Source of the DNA: Eudromia elegans
Lineage: Eukaryota; Chordata; Aves; Tinamiformes; Tinamidae
Assembly: GCA_003342815.1 (NCBI GenBank)
Contig: PTEX01000032.1
Coordinates: 2,679,894-2,743,893, forward strand
Length of the DNA: 64,000 nucleotides
Direction: 5' to 3'
The stretch's first letter is position 1; every line of letters begins with the position of its first letter. The notes beneath the pieces were generated by a model. The model saw only the letters and a program-made list of their open reading frames with translations. It had not been told where the DNA came from and did not search any database. Shown here in pieces: positions 26,701-38,790 of this stretch. The translations under genes and the position numbers were made by a program.

Positions 26701-26879
26701 GTCCCCAGCTCCATGCAGAGACTGCTAAAGCGGGGCAGCACAGGAGCTATGACCACACAGAAAAGCTTAAAAGCAGTCATGAGGCCCCAAAATCCCCATT
26801 GCTTATGAAAGCAGAGGTTACAGGTGACCTCAGTCAAGCCCACAAAAACCTGTGGGGGAGCTGAAACTGGATGGGAAAA
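20751..26879. other. Upstream non-coding region, no gene seen
   Basis: CpG content falls through about 21.7-22.6 kb and stays low afterwards. The start (20.76-20.88 kb) is AT-rich with a palindromic CTTTATAAAG at 20835-20844. An ATTTGCAT octamer lies near 22.095 kb, and an A-rich run at 24.60-24.66 kb. No open frame resembles a known protein. Confidence 0.6.
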
Positions 26880-27140
26880 GCTTCTTTAATCTAATACAGG
26901 TCTAACAGGAGAGTAGAGCTGGAAGTTTCACCCAGAAATTCAGATGAGAAATACGATGCGCACCGCTAATTAGGAGGGTGATTAACAATTCAAACAATTT
27001 ACTGAGGGATGTGGTGGAATCTCCATCATCAGAGATTTGAAACGCAGCCAAATCGCTCTCTTGCAGGATTTTTTTTCTAGTTAAAAGGGGCCCAACTCGG
27101 AGCCGGTCTATGCAACAGAGCAGGCGGCTTGTCTCGGCTG
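26880..27140 (+). mobile_element. Old CR1-type LINE fragment (3' part)
   Basis: The run GGGTGATTAAC...CAATTTACTGAGGGATGTGG...GAATCTCCATCATCAGAG matches the conserved end of CR1 ORF2 and the start of its 3' tail in sauropsids. In that place most copies read GGTGATTAACCATTGGAACA, then a GATGTGGTGGATTCTCCATC block. CTAGTT and GGTCTATGCAACAGAG fit the tail that follows. It is truncated at the 5' end and clearly diverged, so old. The right boundary is approximate. Confidence 0.72.
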
Positions 27141-28050
27141 CCCTCAGACCCTGGGAAGGGTGGAGGGTCCATTCAGCTGAAGCGGCAAAACAAAAATATT
27201 TTTAACTTGGATGGAGATAAAAGGTATAAGCTTCACATCTAATAGCTCTGACACTTCACCATTGAGATGGTTTATCTTCTTGTTTTCCTGAGAGACTCCT
27301 GCTAGACTAAACCGATGTGCAGCTATCCAAGGATTTTAATCTCCGTCTAGAAGTGAATTCTCACAGAACAGGGCTCTGCTTCACATAGTTTTAGAGCTCC
27401 AGACCCCGAAGTCATGGGAGTATTTTCATAGCTCACAAAGCCAGGCAAATTTCTCAGAAGCTCTCAGATGACCATAAAGAGAAAGCAGATATATCTTTAT
27501 TTTTTTAAAAAAACCAAAAATGACCCAAATCCAGCCCTATGTGTGGGATGGGGAGGACAGCAGCAGAAATGATCTGGCTGTGGTGAGCTTTCCTGAATGG
27601 AGAAGCTCCTCATGCTATGGAGATTGGTGGATAAAGCAGCTGCCCCTTGTAATGCTGGTCCCTGGTGTTGTCTTCAGCATCCCACACATACTGGGCTCAG
27701 CCTCTCCAAGGACCCTGCAAAGATGTTTGAGCAACAGCCCTTGACCAGGGTTCCTCTGCCTGCTCTGTCCTGCCAAGCAGTAAGGAGCAACACGGACAGG
27801 TCTCTTCTGAGATAAACCTCCTATGTGTCCTAGCAAAAGCCCTGGCCTGCTGCATACCCAGCTGTCCTGCACCTCCAGCCTTCTGGGCTCAGACCTCGTC
27901 TCTTGGCCTGTCTTGGGACTCCACGTGATCACTGTGTATCTCAACCTCCTGTCCAAGGAATGCCCTGAGAGCCCTGGCAGAGCTTGGAGAGATCAAATCA
28001 TCCTCTAGCTGACAATCCTTACATGACATCTCATGCTAGAGCTAGAGAAG

Positions 28051-28138
28051 AACCATCAAGATCCATCCAGGATCTGCAAGGGAGAAACATCAAGATCCGT
28101 CAAGGATCTCCAGGAGAGATCCATCCAGGAAAAGGATC
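28051..28138 (+). repeat. Minisatellite-like block, period about 35-36
   Basis: CATCAAGATCC...AGGATCT...GAGA recurs: unit one is 28051-28086, unit two 28087-28122, followed by a partial third unit starting ATCCAGGA. The units differ at several positions, so the duplication is not recent. Confidence 0.7.
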
Positions 28139-28214
28139 AATCTAGTGACACCAGTCTAATGACACCTCTCTGAAAGAAGGAATCTAATGACACCAGACTA
28201 ATGACACCTCTCTG
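28139..28214 (+). repeat. 42-base tandem duplication with 14-base sub-units
   Basis: AATCTAGTGACACCAG...CACCTCTCTG (28139-28180) is repeated from 28181 to 28214 with two differences over 34 shared bases. Each copy itself has two TCTAATGACACC-like sub-units. It directly follows the preceding minisatellite block. Confidence 0.85.
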
Positions 28215-30629
28215 CTCTACCTCCCTTGCCCATGGGAGGGCTTGCAGATGCATTGCAGGGCAGGCGTGATGTGGAAAATGCCTGGATCACGTTGACTGAG
28301 AACCCCTACAGAGTCCTCCTGACCGAGAGCCCTATTGCCATCATGGGGAGGTGGAGCTGCCTGCATCAAAGGAAGAAAACTCATGCTGTTGCTTTCATTA
28401 AACAGTGACCTCTTTGCAGCCCGTGCTATCATGTCTGTTGTAGCCAGGGAATTGCAGACATGCTTCACTGTTCGCAAGATCTTCATTTTTAAAAGTTGCT
28501 CTTACTCTAAAGCAGCCTATTACTGTAATTGCACCTCACTGTGAGCAGGGAATTGTCCTCCTTAACAGGTATATTCATTTTAATGGGTTCTGCTTTGCTG
28601 CTGAGAGTAAACAAGCACAAATCATGGTCTACGAGGATCTTTCAGAGCCCTTCTGGTTCAAATATATATATTTTTTAGATTGCCAGTGAATGAACTCTTC
28701 TAAATATCTATCAGCCACTCAAGATTTACCATCTGGGGAGGACACAGCTTAACAGAGGCCCCAAATCTTTATTTTCAATTTATTTCCTTTTTGGGAAAAA
28801 TGCTCCCTCACTGCACCACGTAATAGCATAGCACCTCCTGGGAGTGCTTGGAAGCAAGGCAAGAGGCTGGATCCTGCCTTGATTCCCTTGGTCCTGCTGG
28901 GTGGGCTGACCAGCCTGAGCAGGAGCAAGAACACCCTGAGTGATGGCATAGGCAGCACTGAGCACTGCTGCAAGCTCCCAGACTTGCAGTCCTGCCTTCT
29001 CCATGACTGCAGTCAGCTCTGGTTGGGTTGCTACCCTGTGCTCCTGCTATCTTAGTGTGGGATCAGCTCAAGGCCAAGCCCTTTCTTGGGAGAAAGGCGG
29101 GTTTCTTGGCCATACCCTGTGGCAGATTGGTTGCCCCTTTGTTCCTCTCCAGCAAGCGCCTGTTGAAACCTCCAGGATGGCTGGCAGGAGTCCATGGTGG
29201 GAACATGCTCAGGTCCTAACTGTTCCTGTCTGGAGGGCGTAGGTGCAGTGCAGCAATAGGGCTCACTGTAATTCTCTTACCACCTAATTAGGCAGCTACG
29301 CTCGGTGAGCCTGCTCCAACTGGATGACATTGCTGCTGCCTGAATCATCCCCTTGCAAAACAACTCAGGGCCAGCCCATCTGAGAGGCTTTGCCTTCACA
29401 GGCTCTTGCCTTACTGAAGTTAGGAGGCCAAATCCAACCCCTGTGCTCTGCAAGAACCAGGAACTGGAACTTACTTAAGACTTAACGTGGTGCAAAACTG
29501 CACAGCGTGGAAGGTGACGATAACTCCACGCTGCTGCCACGTAGCGATGAAAGGGCCAGAGTCTGTCTTTCCCACCGAGTCATTCCCCTGGTTGTGGATG
29601 GCTTTCGAGTCCTTCCAAATTTAGCTTGGTTCCTCTTTTTTTTTTAATCATCCATCAAATGACTTCTGCAGATAATTGGGTGTTTGTTGCTTGTTTGTTA
29701 GGGCTAGGTTATAATTATTTGGTATCCTGATGATTTGCCACCTGGATCATGTGGTGTGGAGCAGGCCAGATGAGCACAAGGCTCACAACTAGTGCTTTAA
29801 AAAGCATTTTCCAAGGAAACCACAGTCCTGAAGCTGCTGCTTTGTTGACAGTGTGCTATTGGGAAAACACAGGTTGATATGAAGTGAATAGTGAATATGA
29901 AGTGAAAACATGGATGCACCTTCATGGATAATATTGCTCAGGCTTTACCTGACTAGAGACACGCAGTACAAACAGTTGCTCTCTGTGCCCCAGGTGTGCA
30001 GCTGGATAGAGTCTCAGTGCATCGATGTGACAATTTTCCTGTCTGTGGCTGGTTCCTTTTTCAAGGCATTTCGCTTTCGAGATGCCAGATCGAGCGTATG
30101 AACGGCAGAGCAAAGGCCAAAAGCTTTCTCCCGTGAAACCACAGCTGACCCTGCAGCAACAGCAACTTCTCCCACGTGTCTCAGCCTACCTTCTCTGCAG
30201 TCAGCCTTGTTGCACTGTGGGTGGGAGCTCTCTGTCCCCAAGGTTGGAAGGACAGTGACAGCGTTTTTGCTGTCAGGATGCACCATGATGCTGCTTCAGG
30301 TCGAGGACATGGAGACCGAGCTCCTTGGCAATGATAACAACCAGAATGTTTTTCTTTACAACTCTTTTTTAACCCTATGATTGCTACACAAATCCCATTT
30401 CAACAGGGCTAACACACCATATGACAGAGCTGCAGAGGGAGCAGGAGTTTCATCTTACACCAGGGAAACCAAAAGAACTTTGGGGGCTTTTAGGAGGTCA
30501 CACCCCTATGCCAAGTGATTCATAGGCCCCATGTTCTTCAGTCATTGCTCCCAGAAGGAACCACTCCTTGATCTCCCATATATTTGCTTGGTCTGCTCAT
30601 GCTTCTGATGGATGAGAAAAGCCCAGAAA

Positions 30630-30695
30630 GTTCTAGGTGAGACACTGCATGTTGGAGCTAAAGCTCTAGGTAGGATACTGCATGCTGAAGCTGAA
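30630..30695 (+). repeat. 33-base tandem duplication
   Basis: GTTCTAGGTGAGACACTGCA...(30630-30662) is followed by GCTCTAGGTAGGATACTGCA...(30663-30695). The copies share about four fifths of their bases. Confidence 0.8.
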
Positions 30696-32153
30696 CAAGA
30701 CTTCTATTACCCCCTCCCACCCCCATCATGATGGAAGCAGACAGTGCCATCTGCTCTGCATGCCAGGCCTGAAGCTGGTGGCTTCCCAGAAATCCTTGGC
30801 CTTGGCCATGTTAGCTGGGCTTTGCTCCTCCATAGCCATGATTCTAAAAGGTGGTACCTGTGGCCATATTAACTGCACTGTGCATCACCATTTCCTCTCA
30901 CCTGAGTAGGTGCTCAGCCAGGAACTTTGGACCATTCCAGATAACCTGCCTGGAGTGGTTAAAATGCCTTGGCCCAAATCCACAACACATCAAAATCCTG
31001 GGCAGTAGCTGTGAAATCTCCTGAGGAACCCCCAGAAATGAGGGCGATGCCACAAGAACCAGGCAGCAGGAACATGGTGCGCTCAGCCAATCGGTACAGT
31101 CAGGCCAGCCCCTAGCAAACATGGGTCATGACAGAAGAAGAGTTCCTGCAGTTCCTGGATGAAGTCCCAGAATTGATCTTTTCTGCCTGTCAGGTAACTA
31201 CAAGTGTTCCCACTCCTGGAATTCACGATCTCTTCATATTTATATTCATTAACGCTGACCCTGAGTGAGGTTCAAGGCCTCTTGGGCAATTAGCCACCTG
31301 CAAGACACTGATCTTGGCCCTCTTGTTTGGGGAAATGAGATTCCTGGCTCCATGGCCACCTTTTGTTCACCAGAGCAGATACGAATGCCTTGCATGCTTC
31401 CCCATGCAGGACCAAAGCCTGTGCATCCAGAGCAACCAACCTAAAATCCAACTTAAAGGAGAGCAAAGCTGGGCCAACACTGAAGATGCTTTAATACCCC
31501 ATCCATGAAGTGCTTTGGGCTCCTCTAGGGTGAAATACGAGCCACTAAACATCCCTTGCTCTCTTCCTGCCAGTTAAGTGCAGCCCTTGGGAGACTGCAG
31601 GCAGCTCCCATGGGGAAGCGCAGCCCAACCTCCTCCTCCAGCAGCCGCAGGGAGCGGGATGCTCCCAGCGCAGTGCATTGGGACCTGCTGGAAGTGCTCC
31701 CTGCAACAGCGACCGTCCCCGAGTGCTCCTCCCTGGCGTGCTGGGGCTCCGGGTGCCTTCCAGGAGGAATGGCCTGCATCCCCTGTAAGGCAGAGGGTAT
31801 CTCTGCCCTTTGGGCAGAGCGCAGTCATCAGGCAGTACATGAGGTCTGTGGTTTTTCTGATGCTTCCATTTTAAATTGAGAAGCCCAAATTCCAAGCGGC
31901 TACCGCCTTGGAAAGAAGAAGTCTTTTCTGGGCACCTTCCTTAGGGTTGGGGCATTTTCATATCAATTTTTCATCCAGATGTCCAGTTTTCCAAGAAGCC
32001 ACAGTGTATGGCACCTGCATGTAGCCTTGCATGCACCTTCCCCAGGTGCCTGACTTGGTTGGCACTACACTAAATCACCAACCATAAGCTTGCCCAAATC
32101 CTCTTGCAACCAAACAAGCTGGGAGCCTCCTGAACCTCGTACTGTGCAACCAG

Positions 32154-32166
32154 ACACTAGAGGGCA
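32154..32166 (+). promoter_or_regulatory. CTCF-like motif
   Basis: ACACTAGAGGGCA matches the core consensus CCASYAGRKGGCA at 12 of 13 positions; only the first base differs. Binding depends on flanking sequence and chromatin, so this is only a candidate insulator or loop anchor. Confidence 0.4.
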
Positions 32167-34878
32167 ACGTGATCATACAGGCTATTAAGAGAGAGCCCGC
32201 AATTGCTAATAAATTTGCTCCAGCGTGCAGCAGGTTTCTCTGGACCTCGGCTGCGTGCCCGCTTTCAGCATGCGGCGAGCTGCTCCACTGGGATGCAGGA
32301 ACTCCTTGTGGGACTGCCAGCTCTGTCCCCGTTTCAATTCTCTAAGACATGAAAAGCTGTAGGCTTCACATTTTGCAGATTGTTTTTTTCAGTTGACTTC
32401 CAAGAAAAAGAAAAATATTTTTAGGCCAAAGAAGTCCTCCAAACAAATGCTGAAGAAGTAATTTGGAGAGCTCTAGTTGCTCATCATGCATCCTTCCATA
32501 ATAGTTGAGAAGAGCCCCATGTTTGAAAGCCCATCAGAGAGGAAAAAAATGAGCAGGGACAAGGTTGATATTTACAGGTCAGTGTGCCAAAGACCCCCCC
32601 AGTTTAAACACCTTGCACTGAGAATAGGACTACAAATTACTTTGGCCTGAATTGGCTGCTTTACGGAGCACAACAGTCATCAAAGCTCAGCCTAGTTTAA
32701 TCTACTGCTAAGAACGAATATGTCAGCATTAATATCACTAAAAAGAAGAGAAAATGTTTACCAGTCTCAGCACAGAGCTGGAGAGAAGCAAATACGGCAG
32801 ATGCAGGAAGGTAGACGTGGTGTCCGAGCTTGGCTCGCCCAGGGTCTTGGTGTATTCCTCTCTGTATCCCGCTGTCCCCTCCTGCTGCTGCCCAACAGCC
32901 CTTTCGTGCTGAAATACAGAGATGCCTGGGCTGACAACTCAGTCACAGAGAGGAACCTGTCAAGAAATAAAACAAGAGGATTGCCAGCTTGATTGGCTGC
33001 CTCCGGGACTCCTCCATTAGCAGCTCTGAAATACAAGTGTCATCATTCCTTCCCCCATCCCTCTCTTCTTTTCTCTGCTCTTTTGGAAAGAACTGAAAGA
33101 TTCCTGGGTCAAAATTCCCACAAAGATCCCCACACTGGTGCTTAGCTTTAGAGCAGGTCCATCTGTACAAATTGTTCCCTGTATTGTAAAGCCTAACCTC
33201 GTTTTTTATTTTAGTTTATTTTTTGGTTTCCTAATGAGGGGAAAGAGTAATTTCAGAGAAGAGGAAGAAAAAAAAGAGCGTACATCAGGGAAAGATGGTG
33301 TCCTGGGGGTGCAATGGTGGGTGAATTCGTTAGCCACAAATGCCCAGAGTGAAATATTCCCGGGAATCCTTTGTAGTGCTGACTCTAGGGAATATGCCTG
33401 CTTTGAAATGAGAAGGCATCCTTAAGGAAATCAGCATTACCATATCTTGAATCTGTAAATTGCCGAATTTTTGACTTGAAAAGCTAATTCTTGAAGTTTT
33501 TCCCTCTATGGTGGTGGCACACGATCCATTTCAGCCCAAGCGTCAGCTGTTCTTCTGCTTGATGGTAACCACTGGCAGGCCAAACAGTGGGAAAAGCACC
33601 CAGGGTGATATTATTCCCTCAGACTGGCACTTTAAGGCTGTTTCCTTTGAGATCCTGGGGATCGAGTGATGCATCCATCTCCTTCCCCATAGCCTCCCGT
33701 GGGTCACGGCATGGAGTCCACTGCGCAGTAAACAACTTCATGGACAGAGTCACTCGTTTTTGTTGTGAAATCTGCAAAACCAGGTGGCTCCCTGGCTCCC
33801 TGGTTTTGAAGAGAAGCCTCAGAGCATCCACTGAGTTTTCCTTGAGCCTTTCCTTCTGCCAGGATTTGAGGAATGCTTCTCCAGGCCAGAAGACAGTAGC
33901 CTCCGAGGTGACCCCAGAATGGTGCAAATAGAGTTGTCACTGTAGACCGCTTTTCAGGTCCTATATCTTGTAGGAATTGATGCCAAACCTCCAGGCAGCA
34001 AAAAGCCCTGGAGCTTAGAAATTGATTTGACCCCTGCTAACATAATTGCAGCTTCCCCGTTTTCTTTTTTTTTTCTTCCCACGAATTTCCCTCCCTTCGT
34101 GCTGCGTGCATGCCTCAGGTTAGTTGGCCTTTCTGTAATTAAATGAATATTCATTTGTACTGCTTGTCCTCATGCAAACCCCTTCAGGTTTACAGTCTGG
34201 AAAAGATTAAATAGAAATACTCACTGGCTTTGCTGGGCATCATTTTGCACACTAGCCTCTCTCCCTCTCAGATTCGCCTCTCCAAAATGCCTACATACTG
34301 CAGGGGGAAGAGATTCAAATGATAAATCTGCCTTCCCAACAGAAAAGTGTCACCTTGGAGAATTACTTGGGATAACTGCGCTGCTTTCCTCCTGCAGTCT
34401 CCCAGCTTTTGCTTTATACTTACCATATTCTAGGTGGTACAGGCTGGAATATAATGATAGGTATTAATGTGTCTAATTTTACCAGAGAAAAACATGTCCC
34501 TGGAGTAGACAGGTCCACCCTGGCATTAGACCAACCCAATGAGTGGTGAGCTCTTTGCACTAGACCTTACAGTAGCTGCAAGTGCATGAAGAACCCAATG
34601 CAAGAAGTTCCCATCCTTGTCGCTTGAGTTCTTCTGGACACAGGTGCAATAAAACAGTATTTCTCTTGTCCAAGTTCCCCAGGGAAGGAGCTCCATCCCT
34701 GCCCTGGGCTGTGCAATTCCTGGATGCCCCTAGATTTGTCTAACGTCTACAGGGGCTGCCTGGGATCACAGAGGTTGTGTGAGCTGATATCTGCCAGGGT
34801 CTGGGGCAAACCTGCAATCCACCAGCCACCCTCAAGAGGGACGATAGCAGCTCTCCCAGACCTGATGCATTTTACCAC

Positions 34879-34897
34879 GTATGTATGTATGTATGTG
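34879..34897 (+). repeat. Short (GTAT)n microsatellite
   Basis: Four GTAT units followed by GTG. Confidence 0.8.
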
Positions 34898-35054
34898 TCC
34901 AGCGACTCTGCTGTCTCTTCCATATATTAACTTCTAGACTGATCCTTGACTTTAGTCTGAGCTAGAAGTGTCAGTCCTGCTGGAAAACATGTGGGGTACC
35001 CACCCTTGTTGTAAGGAGCGGATAATGGCAGCAGGACACACTTGGAAGGCCCCT

Positions 35055-35200
35055 CATTCATCTAGAGGCAGGAGATGTGGATACTACTCCAAACCATGCC
35101 TCTTCTGAGCACTTCAATTCCCCTGCTGTAAAACAATGCTAATAATGTTTACATACCTTGTAAAACACCCTGCCCATGGGGATAAAAATGTGAGGCGGCA
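35055..35200 (+). mobile_element. Probable MIR-like (CORE-SINE/L2-tail) remnant
   Basis: The order of words GGCAGGAGATGTGGATACTA, then CACTTCAATTCCCCTGCTGT, AAAACAATGCTAATAATG, TTACATACCTTGTAAA and GGGGATAAAA matches the body and tail of amniote MIR/L2-type SINEs (AGGAGACCTGGGTTC..., TCAGTTTCCCC.TCTGTAAAA, ATAAT..., TACCTTGTAAAG). It is strongly diverged, as expected for an ancient insertion. Ends are approximate. Confidence 0.55.
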
Positions 35201-38200
35201 GCATTTCTCCAGCCCCTTGTTAATGGCTTGAGGTATTTCTCCTTTACAACACATCAGCTTGTGCTCTGTTTGCTTGGAGTCCCGAGATGACACCTCAGAA
35301 CCAATAAGGGCAATCCCCATTTACTCTGATTTTAGGCAGGCAGGTCCCAGAACATTCCCAGGTGGAGGGGATATCTCGTTTCCCCTCCTCAGAGATCTCT
35401 CTACTATATATGAAAGGCTTGTGGCTTGCACCTCTCCTAAGGCTGCTAAAGCTGAAGCCCCTTGTATGGGACCACTGTGTTCCCCACTCAGGTGTTCTGA
35501 TGTTCACAAGAAATGTGTGATATCTGCTGCACTGTGAAGATTCCTGGAAGTGAACTACTGCGGGAAGAGGCCTTCAAACGTGCTGCAGTACCAGGACCAG
35601 CGTGGATGTGGGGAGGAGCCCAATAAAGATGCCCTTTCCACTTCTCCAGAGTAGCTGGTATAATTGCCCCATGTCTGTCTTGCAGAAGAGGGATGTCCAG
35701 CCCAGCATAAACCTACTCCCACCTGCCAGCCCCCAGAGAGACTTTCTGGGTCCATTTACAGTCTCAGGGCATCACTGTGCTTTTCTTTTAGAGCCCATTT
35801 CTCTTTAGCTGGGTCCATCCTGCACTATGAAGTGAGGATGACCCTTTTCCAATGTTCCCAGGTTCTCTTGGGTACTAAAAAACAGACCCTTACACGCCTC
35901 TGCCTCCTGCACACATAGAAGACGATTTCCTGTCCCTGTTCTAGATGCTGCACAGACTTGTGTCCTGGACATGTCCCACAGCTATTAGTGCTCCTGCACT
36001 GCTCTTTGTCAGCCCAGAGTCAAGCTCTGCTGAATGTGTCCGTGGCAGGCAGAGCTGAAACCCAGAGGAGCCCAGTGTTCCTCTCCCTTGTTGGGCTGTG
36101 CCAGGGCTATGACCAGCCCCTGTGCCCTGCTCAGGGAGGCTGGGGCTGCCCCGTGCTCTCCCTTGGCATCCCGGTGCTCCAGCGCTTCCCTCTCACGTTC
36201 TGCTGATGGGAAGCGGTGCACAGAGCCCCTGGGAGCAGTGCTGCCGTCCCGGATATCATCAACAGCACGCGAGTGACGGTCGCGAGGCAGAGCCTGTCAG
36301 CTCCCTCATCCACAAGGTGCTGGACATCTAAATATATGGAGATCACAGTCAGTGAAAGCTGTCACTAAAAGAGGCTGTCAGCACTTCCACTTGAAACAGG
36401 CTAACTGGGCTATGAGACCCCTCGGACTCCCTCGCAGGCTACCTGCCATCCCCACCGTGATCTATGCTGCAGGCGGATGTGCTGTCACTGCTGCTTCCCT
36501 GCCTGTGAGAACAGAAGGGAAGACCCCAGCCGTGTCACTAGGAGCTGATGGTGACAATCCAGGATGTCCCTTTGCACAGAGTTTAGGGGCTTCTGCAAGC
36601 CTTTTCCTAGAATTTACTTGAGACAGCAGCACATGGGCAGTGGAGAAGAGTGTGCTCTGGATTGCACGCACAGAGCCACGGCAGTAGCGTGACCCCTCCC
36701 GGGTCCTGAAGCCAACATCCAGAAATATGCTCTTAATAAAGTTCCCACAAGGCCAGGAAAGGACAGAGTGAAAAATGGAGTCGTCAAAGCAGGAAATGCC
36801 AAACACACCGAGCCCTCAACCTTTTCGCTTCAGATTAATGTAACGGTGCCCTGGAGGGGTGGGCATCTGAGCTCAGCTTGCTGCTGTGACACTCCTTGCA
36901 AGCTTGCCAGTGCTCCAGCCAGCAAGGCCTTTGGTTGCCCGTTTGCACCAGCAGTCCTTGGTGGGGACAGGCATTGGGGTAATTTCCCTGGGCCCTTCGG
37001 CTCTCCCGCTCTGACTATGCACAGCTTGGAGGCAAACTACAACTTTCCTTCTCTTGTTCTTTCCAGCCTCCAATGGCCTCTCATGAAGGTGACCACAGCT
37101 GAGAACTTAAGAAATTCATAGAGCCCTTGGAGGTTATGAGCTTGGGGTTGACCATGGTTTCCATGCTGCTCTCTGCTAAGTAGTGAACCCTGGTTTTAGG
37201 GTCATTCCCACTCCTGGGACTCCGCAGCTTGCTTCCCATTGCTTCTGCCACTAGACTGGCTGCCAGTGGACAGGAGATTCTCTAGGTAGAGTTAACCAGG
37301 TGACTACTGGACACAGTGACACATCCATGGGAGCTGGGGTAAATATGGGTCTGTGACACAGACCACAGCTTTGTCAGGCATGCTCATCGGCACTGTTAGA
37401 TGGCATGACTGGAATCTGGCAATGAGACTACGTCAAAGCTTATACACCTTGTAGAAGAAAATTGCACACAGTCATGTCAGCACAGGCTGCCCAGTGCTGC
37501 TGTCACATGCAGGGACGGAGCTGAAGGTGCCCGGTGAAACGTTCTGGCAGAAAATGTCTCCACTGGTTGGAGTAGCAAGAGAGTAGAGCTCCTGCACCTC
37601 TGTAGCTCCTGCAGCCCGTTAGGAACAAACCCGGGCAGTTCCAGCCTCGGGCCACATTGGCAGGCAGAGCTTGTGGTTAGAGAGCGCTTCATTGGGCTGC
37701 AAGAAGGTGACACCGCAGCCAGGAGTTGGCACGCAAAGGCACACAGTAATCCGGAAAGCAGCTTGGAGTCGCAATTGGAGTACAACCTACTTTGCTCTAG
37801 AAAGGCGTGAGTCAAATCCCTGCCATAAAGTTTACTGAATAAAAAAAGGAGTGGGTCACTGCTTTGTTCACACTGCTTGAAGGGTCTGTGGGTCTTACAG
37901 ATGCTGCAGGGACTGGATTTAAACCAAAATCTCTTCCGATTCTAGGGCTATGCACTTGTTCTGGTCCAAGCACAAGGGCTTGTAGATGGGGTACTCTAAG
38001 CTCCTGCTGCTGTCTCTTCTCGACATCCCAGGGGAGGTTAGGAAGGAAGGCAGTTTGTGGAAGCTTTGTTACGATTCCCACATCTGGGGCATCTGGTAAT
38101 GGCAGAGGATGCGTCTGTGTTGCCATTTTTCTTGTCTGACTGCAGGGTTTAATGCATCCACGCCAGGGTTGTGATGCACCACTACCAGTGCAAGCTTTCC

Positions 38201-38459
38201 CAGCACAGCATCGTTTGATCAGCTCTTCCTAGGCCTGGTATGCTCTTGGGGCAAGAGGAAATCTTTGATTTTATAAATTGCTAAAAATCAAAGCCTCCAT
38301 GTGGATTATCTGCTGCAGCTGGGCTGTTCTCCTGGCCTGGTAGAACCGTGGTGTCGAAGAACCAATGGATCTGAGTCGATCCTTGGCATGTGTGTCCAAC
38401 AGCTCAACTTCTTCTGTGGTGAGGGGGAGATCAGCTGCTTTCCTAGGCCCACAGCTTGC

Positions 38460-38472
38460 TGCCCTCTGGTAG
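38460..38472 (-). promoter_or_regulatory. CTCF-like motif, minus orientation
   Basis: TGCCCTCTGGTAG on the plus strand fits the reverse core TGCCMYCTRSTGG at 12 of 13 positions. It is oriented opposite to the site at 32154, so the two form a convergent pair about 6.3 kb apart. Confidence 0.38.
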
Positions 38473-38644
38473 GGGCTGTTTGGAGCATTGCACTGCTCCC
38501 TTGCTAAAGGTGGGAAGAACCTCAGCATGGGCTGCTGGCAACCCTCTCTTTGCACAGCGATTTTGAAGGAATGTTGTGAGGTTGGAGTGCAATAACCTCC
38601 TTCATCAACATGCTGTTCCTCTCATCTGCTCATGCAGCTTGTTA

Positions 38645-38790
38645 TGGGGAAGCTAAAAATAGAGCCGTGAGCCGGCTTTCATTTTGTGCAGAGAAATTAA
38701 AAGAAAATGTTGAGATTTGCTTTCATTAAGAGACGTTCTCAAACGCTTTTGTGTTTCTGTCAAAAACTATAAATAACAGCTGGACTGCAA
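38645..38790. promoter_or_regulatory. Candidate enhancer with two MEF2 sites and an E-box
   Basis: CTAAAAATAG (38653-38662) and CTATAAATAA (38767-38776) both fit the MEF2 consensus YTAWWWWTAR exactly. The second abuts CAGCTG (38777-38782), a myogenic-type E-box. The intervening DNA is AT-rich with few ambiguous repeats. The muscle link is inferred from motifs only. Confidence 0.3.

Larger units (their letters stand above)
27141..35054. other. Non-coding region with local tandem duplications
   Basis: No gene was recognised. It contains two adjacent minisatellite-like blocks (28051-28214), a 33-base duplication (30630-30695), a CTCF-like site (32154-32166), AT-rich possible conserved stretches near 28.55-28.68 and 34.39-34.50 kb, and a short (GTAT)n run (34879-34897). 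Confidence 0.6.
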
